DNA of 64,000 nt, from assembly GCA_039545295.1 (NCBI GenBank), contig BCIK01000002.1, forward strand, positions 212,706 to 276,705, written 5' to 3'. A program made the translations under genes and the position numbers. Source of the stretch: Udeniomyces pyricola (taxonomy: Eukaryota; Basidiomycota; Tremellomycetes; Cystofilobasidiales; Mrakiaceae). Under the pieces are notes generated by a model that saw only the letters and a list, made by a program, of their open reading frames with translations, made no database searches and was not told the origin of the DNA. Positions within the stretch are counted from its first letter, which is position 1. Every line of letters starts with the position of its first letter. Of this stretch, positions 59,369-64,000 are shown piece after piece.

Positions 59369-60253
59369 GATGGAGAAGAGTTGAGTGTGTCGATGGTGAT
59401 GAGGTGGGGCACGTCAAAAGAGAGAGAACGAGAAGACGAGCGAGTGGATGGAAGTTTGACGAGGGCGATGGAAACAGATGTGGGAAACTGAGGACAGCTG
59501 CGGGGATGGATGGGTGGGTGGGTAGATGGGTGGGTGGGTAGATGAGTGAGAGGGATAGAAATGGGATGAGAACGAGAACGGGTTGTGGCAGCTGATGGTC
59601 GATGGACGTTGCGTTTTCATGAGCGACCCAGCCAAACGCGCCAAACCCGACCGCGTAATAAGCAGGTGAGCCGCAGGGGGATTCGCAGGAACGCGTCTCT
59701 GATGGTCATGAATATCGATCGATCATCATGCGAGTATGATTTCTTCTCATACAAATTTATACATACATACATATATATCCCATATCTCCAACAGAAAAGA
59801 ACCACATATATATAACCTTGGTTCCAAGAGGAAACATATTTCATCACTACACGCGCAGTAAATTACACAAAAGACAAGGCAATAGATCGAACGGATTGAA
59901 ATAAGAAAGAAAAAAAAGAAAGAAAGAACAGAAGCGAAAGGCAACGACAAGGTTGGATAGAGCTGGATGTAAAGAGGTAGAAAAGAAAAGTTAAAAAGAA
60001 AATCTATCCTTCCCTTTTCCCCTCCCCCTCTCTTCTCTAGCTCCTCTGAAAAGTAACGATAAACTCTCACACTCTCACAGACTACTGAAGCTACTGCAAA
60101 AGTGGTGGAGAGTTTGTAGAAAAGAGACCATATCATCTCTTACTCCCCTGCGTGCAAAGGAGTACTCCAACCATTCAACCATCTTCCCCTCGTCGTCCCC
60201 GTCGGGTTCCCATGCCTTCCCTCCCTTCCTTCTTTTTTTCGTTGTTGAAACCC
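59369..60253. promoter_or_regulatory. RPB11 upstream region and KGD2 3' region
   Basis: Contains six GGG runs at 59512-59538, about 150 bp upstream of the RPB11 start codon. AT-rich sequence (59740-60000), including ATACATACATACATATATAT, belongs to the KGD2 3' side. No gene is seen. Confidence 0.5.
59512..59538. repeat. Clustered GGG repeats in RPB11 promoter
   Basis: Six runs of three G occur in 27 bp, as two sets of three separated by a TAGAT spacer. This fits the G-quadruplex consensus on the strand opposite to RPB11 coding. Confidence 0.8.
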
Positions 60254-63200
60254 TTAAAGCGGCCTCAACAGCATCTTCCTCGGGTCCTCAATGTACTGCT
60301 TGACCTTGACCAAGAACGTGACGGCCTCTCGGCCGTCGAGCAACCGATGGTCGTACGTCAGCGCGACGGTCATAATCGGTCGGATGACAATCTGACCGTT
60401 AACGACGACGGCACGGTCGGTAATGTTGTGCATGCCGAGCACGGCCGCCTGAGGAAGGTTGATGATAGGCGTGCCGAAGAGGGAACCAAAGACACCGCCG
60501 TTCGAGCTGATCGGGAAAGAGGAAAAGAGTGCAGCGATGAAGGGTTAGGACAAGGGTCAGGAAGATAAGGCAAGGGGGAAGAGGGGAGGGGGGGGGGGAA
60601 GGGTCGAGAAAGTACTTACATGGTGAAAGTTCCGCCGGACATGTCCTCCATGGTGAGCTTGCCGTCTCGAGCCTAAGAACGAAAAGAAAGGGTGTAGTAG
60701 ACAGGCAACCGGTATAACGTGAGTATGCAATCGAAGAAAAAGGCGAAGAACAAGAAAGAGGCAGCAAGACGTACCTTGACACCCAACGCGGCGATAGCCT
60801 TCTCAATTTCGACGAGACCCATAGTCTCGACGTTCCTGACGATGGGGGTGACGAGACCCTTGGGCGTCGCGACGGCGACGGACAAGTCAACAAAGTCTCG
60901 GTAGACAATCGTGTCGCCACCTAAGAGAGGAAAGGGGAGGAGACAGGACGTCAAGTCGAAAAGCAAACAAGCAGGGTGGAGAAGATCGATGAGACGTAAG
61001 GGAAAGGGGGTTCAGCCAAGAAAGTCGGTCTGCAAACAGCCCCACCTCTGTCATTTCATCCTCATAATCTAATCTCCCCTCCCCTCTCTTCCCTTGAGGG
61101 AACAAATACGCCCTCGGGGTTAGGAATGGGCTAAGTAAAGGTGATGCCCCACTCACCGTTAGGGCCCTCGATGCTGGCGTTCGCACCAGGGATCTCCTGG
61201 AGAGCCAACACGCACGCCCTGGCGAACGCGCTCATGAAACCCAACTTGACGCCATCCTCCTTGAGGACTCCATCCTTGTAAAGCGCTCGGAACTCCTTGA
61301 GGGACGACATGTCGATCTCGTTGAACGTCGTCAGCGAGGCCGCCGAGTTCTGGGACTCCTTGAGTCGCTCGGCAATTCGGAGTCGCATTCGGTTCATCTT
61401 GACCTGTGTTTATTGATCAAGATCGCAAGGAGAAAGACAGAGAAAGAGGGAACATGGAGGACGTCAGGCGGGAGGGAACAAAAAGGGATGGAGTGACGTA
61501 GGCCGTGCGAACTGGGCGAGACATCTGTAATCTCGTCGAAGCGGTACTTTCTCCCTCTGTTCCTCTGTCAAGTCCGCAAACTCCTTCAGAACCCTGAAGA
61601 ACTCGAGACCCGCAGAAGAGAATCAAACTAACCCTAGTCTCGTTTCTCGAACCCTTGACGGCCTTCTCCTCCTCGACCGGCTTCTTCTCATCGGCCTTCT
61701 TGGGTGCAGCGTCCTTCTTGGCGGGCGCGGTTTCCTGCCTCTCCTTGGGGCTCGGCTTCGACTCGGCTCCTGGGGCAGGAGCAGCCTTGTCGGGCTCCGG
61801 CGCGGCAGACGCTCCAGAGTCGGTGGCCTTGGGCTCGGACGGGTTGGAGGTTTGCGAAGCTTGAGTCGAAGGAGGGTCGGCGGCTTTCGACGAAGATTCT
61901 AAGAAAAGGGGTAGAAGGATTGAGAGGAACGAGATTCGTTAGCTACAGAGAAGATTCAAGATATACCATGCATGCCGCCCTTCAAGAAACGACACTCGTC
62001 TTTCCGTAACCAACTCGTTCTCTCTAAGTCTCGAATTTTCTAGAGAACAAAGAGGGAAAGAGAGAGGGGGAGAGAAACTCACCAGCTCCAGCCTCGCCAG
62101 CTTCGAGCACAAAGAGGTCGGCTCCAACGGTGACGGTGTCCTCCTCCTCGGCGAGAAGCTCGAGGATCTTGCCGGCGAACGGAGCGTTGACAGAGACATC
62201 GATCTATGCAGACAAGAGATGGGAGGAGTGGGTTAGAGACAGAGCGGATGTATGCAGGTCCATGCGGTTGGACGAGAAGAGGGGTTATGCGATAGTGGGT
62301 AATGCTTTTGGCTGGCTCTGAAGCGGACGATACGGAGCAACGGATTGAGAGGGGGGGAAAGATAGGGGAGGAAAGAAGCGCCGTCGTACCTTGTCGGTCT
62401 CGATGGTGCTGTATGAAGACGAACGAAGCAAAGGATGCGCAGGCAAAAACGAAAGAGGTTATTTTCAAGATGGAGCCGAGTGAGTTGTCAGTTCAAGCTC
62501 AAGCGAAGGACTCGCTCCGTGGGGCGATACGATCAATCCACCAAAGAAGGGATGAATGGACAGAGAAGCAGGAGAAGGCGGTTCCCCGCGTCCTACTTAC
62601 GCAATCTCTTCATCTGCCGCGACGTGATCTCCAACGGCCTTGTTCCAGGTCTTGAGGGTACCCTCGGTGATGGACTCGGCCTGTCATCGTAGACGATCGC
62701 GTTTGACCACATGGGATGAAACAGAGACGATGTGAGAATCAAGGGACGCGTAAAAAGCCAGGGTTGGAGGCAATGATGACGGAAGGAGGGCCATCACGAT
62801 GACCCAGTTGTATGGGTGAGGGGCACTACGAAAGACAGCTGTTGCTTACCATGGTGGGAACCTTGACTCGCTCTTTGAGCCATCAACCACAATCACACCG
62901 ATCACAACAAGGAAAGCAACGAGACCATCTTCATGTCAATATTAACTTTCACTTGGTCATCAACGCTCACGTAGATGAGACGTGAGAGGGCGAGAGCGAG
63001 AGAGCGAAGCGGCCCCGGAGGGGGGTTGAAAGAGACTCAGAGAGGGCGAGGGAGAATATCATCCTGCCCGTCTCGTCCGTTTCCCCTTCCCGCCTCTTGC
63101 GCGCTTGCTCACGTCCACTCACCAGCACACAGAGCCAAGCTCGACGACAACTGTCGGTACGAAACAGGGCCAATCATTCGGCTCGCGAGCGTCGAGCTGT

Positions 63201-63438
63201 ATCATCCAGATCAACAGACGACGGTGAGTGTGCAGGGAGAGGAAGGAGAGAAGAGAGAACGAAGGAGATACAGAACGTGAGGGAGAGAGAGAGGTCAGAG
63301 AGAGTGTGAGGGAGATTCCAGTATGAATCAGAACGATTCAGCCTTTGCACGCGTGGGGTCGTAATGGGTAGAGAGAGGAGTGAGTCCGTACACGGATCTC
63401 GAGGAGGCGGCCTTGAAGAGGGAGGAAGCGAGACGCAT
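60254..63438 (-). CDS. KGD2: Mitochondrial dihydrolipoyl succinyltransferase (2-oxoglutarate dehydrogenase E2)
   Basis: The E2 core of the 2-oxoglutarate dehydrogenase complex in the TCA cycle, transferring succinyl from lipoyl-lysine to CoA. Start [16 protein letters not shown] is a mitochondrial presequence continued in exon 2 ([20 protein letters not shown]). The lipoyl domain runs [35 protein letters not shown] and [17 protein letters not shown]; the lipoylated Lys is in ETDK. A Pro/Ala/Lys-rich linker follows, with no clear E3-binding domain, as usual for eukaryotic KGD2. The catalytic domain has [88 protein letters not shown] and the active-site [14 protein letters not shown], ending RKMLLRPL. 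Exons are small at the 5' end (47, 74, 23, 80 and 19 nt), all phase-consistent. Confidence 0.95.
62390..62408 (-). other. 19-nt exon carrying the lipoyl-lysine of KGD2
   Basis: The 19-nt exon CACCATCGAGACCGACAAG lies between CATACAG and GTACGA. It completes Ala and encodes TIETDK; the next exon begins IDVSVNAPF. The lipoylation site is therefore isolated in one tiny exon. Confidence 0.85.
62850..62872 (-). other. 23-nt exon of KGD2 (RVKVPTM)
   Basis: Bounded by CAAAG and GTAAGC, it joins the presequence exon (63123-63196) to the AESITEG exon (62601-62680) in frame and encodes the first strand of the lipoyl domain. Confidence 0.75.
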
Positions 63439-64000
63439 AGCTAGAGTAGGAGGATAATGCAAAGGGGGTCGGCGGTGATGGAGTGTGGTGTGGTGTATAG
63501 ACTGGAAGCTGGAGCAGGCGAACCAGACTGGTCGAGATTCAAAGAGGGCAACGGCGAGGGCGAAGGGGCTGGCTGGGAGCCTCTGCCTCTTCGGCTCAAG
63601 CCCTGACTTAAACCGATAAATCCGACCTGGATTTTCATGACTCATGGATCGTTTCATCCCAGCTTATAAGATCGACAACATTGACCGCCACATTTTCTAC
63701 TCAAACCACCACAGCCACTCCCAATATTTTTCAACGTGAAGACAAGTTTCCAACCGGTCGTTCATGCAGCGATTACTCTGACCCATCGTCATCGACATCA
63801 ACAACGTAATCATGAGTGCCGATCATGCACTCATGACGTACGTATCACTGGTACAGTGATACGCAGTCAACTTGACAATTTCAACCGTCTCCCTTCCCCC
63901 TTCTCTATTCTTCCTTTTTCTTCTACACACACCTTGAGATCAGGAATGTAGGACACGTTGCCGGATCCGACCACTCTCCGACTCGGGAGGACGGACAATT
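63439..64000. other. KGD2 upstream region
   Basis: The promoter side of KGD2. It holds a perfect 10-bp inverted repeat at 63841-63863 and CT-rich sequence at 63890-63930. A 71-codon plus-strand frame (63736-63951) has no recognisable features. A further gene may begin beyond the window. Confidence 0.5.
63841..63863. promoter_or_regulatory. Perfect 10-bp inverted repeat with 3-nt spacer
   Basis: CGTATCACTG and CAGTGATACG are exact inverse copies separated by GTA. It lies about 400 bp upstream of the KGD2 start codon. It could be a binding site for a dimeric regulator or a hairpin; no function is known. Confidence 0.5.

Noticed and set aside
1..64000. Transposable elements, viral remnants, biosynthetic gene cluster or CRISPR array
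   Set aside because: No reverse transcriptase, transposase, terminal repeats, viral proteins, polyketide or peptide synthetase domains, or spaced direct repeats were seen.

Overview
The window is nuclear DNA of an intron-rich fungus, most likely a basidiomycete. Evidence: nearly every gene is split by many short GT...AG introns (about 50-250 nt, often with long T or C runs before the 3' splice site); intergenic spaces are short; the protein families are eukaryotic and fungal (RTA1-type membrane protein, ATG11, DAL5-like permease, PEX6). I cannot place it below phylum level. I see no rRNA, tRNA, CRISPR array, transposase or reverse transcriptase.

Layout, left to right. (1) 1-7.3 kb: a ~15-exon gene for a secreted, cysteine-rich protein of seven tandem modules that I do not recognise. 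(2) 7.3-12.6 kb: two minus-strand genes, an RTA1-like seven-helix protein and an ARA2-like aldo/keto reductase; the latter is divergent from a flavin-containing monooxygenase (13.7-16.4 kb). (3) 16.8-20.1 kb: a METTL3/IME4-type mRNA m6A methyltransferase. (4) 20.1-25.5 kb: a gene-poor stretch with strong purine/pyrimidine strand asymmetry and one suspicious interrupted reading frame. (5) 25.5-28.5 kb: an arrestin-like protein. (6) 29-34.5 kb: ATG11, the selective-autophagy scaffold. (7) 35.4-37.4 kb: a zinc NADP-type alcohol dehydrogenase. (8) 38.7-41.8 kb: a major facilitator permease. (9) 42.3-48 kb: the peroxisomal AAA ATPase PEX6. (10) 49-63.4 kb, all minus strand: a serine-rich orphan, a tandem (type III, CORO7-like) coronin, the RNA polymerase II subunit RPB11 with an added Gly-rich tail, and the mitochondrial 2-oxoglutarate dehydrogenase E2 (KGD2).

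The genes look like independently regulated housekeeping and metabolic loci, not a cluster. The two points I find most novel are the seven-module secreted protein, whose introns fall at the same codon and phase in successive modules, and the use of very small exons. Two 8-nt exons (METTL3-like and coronin) are each required to restore conserved protein sequence, and a 19-nt exon carries the lipoyl-lysine of KGD2. Gene spans below run from start codon to stop codon and include introns. Splice sites were read by eye from GT/AG, frame and family conservation.
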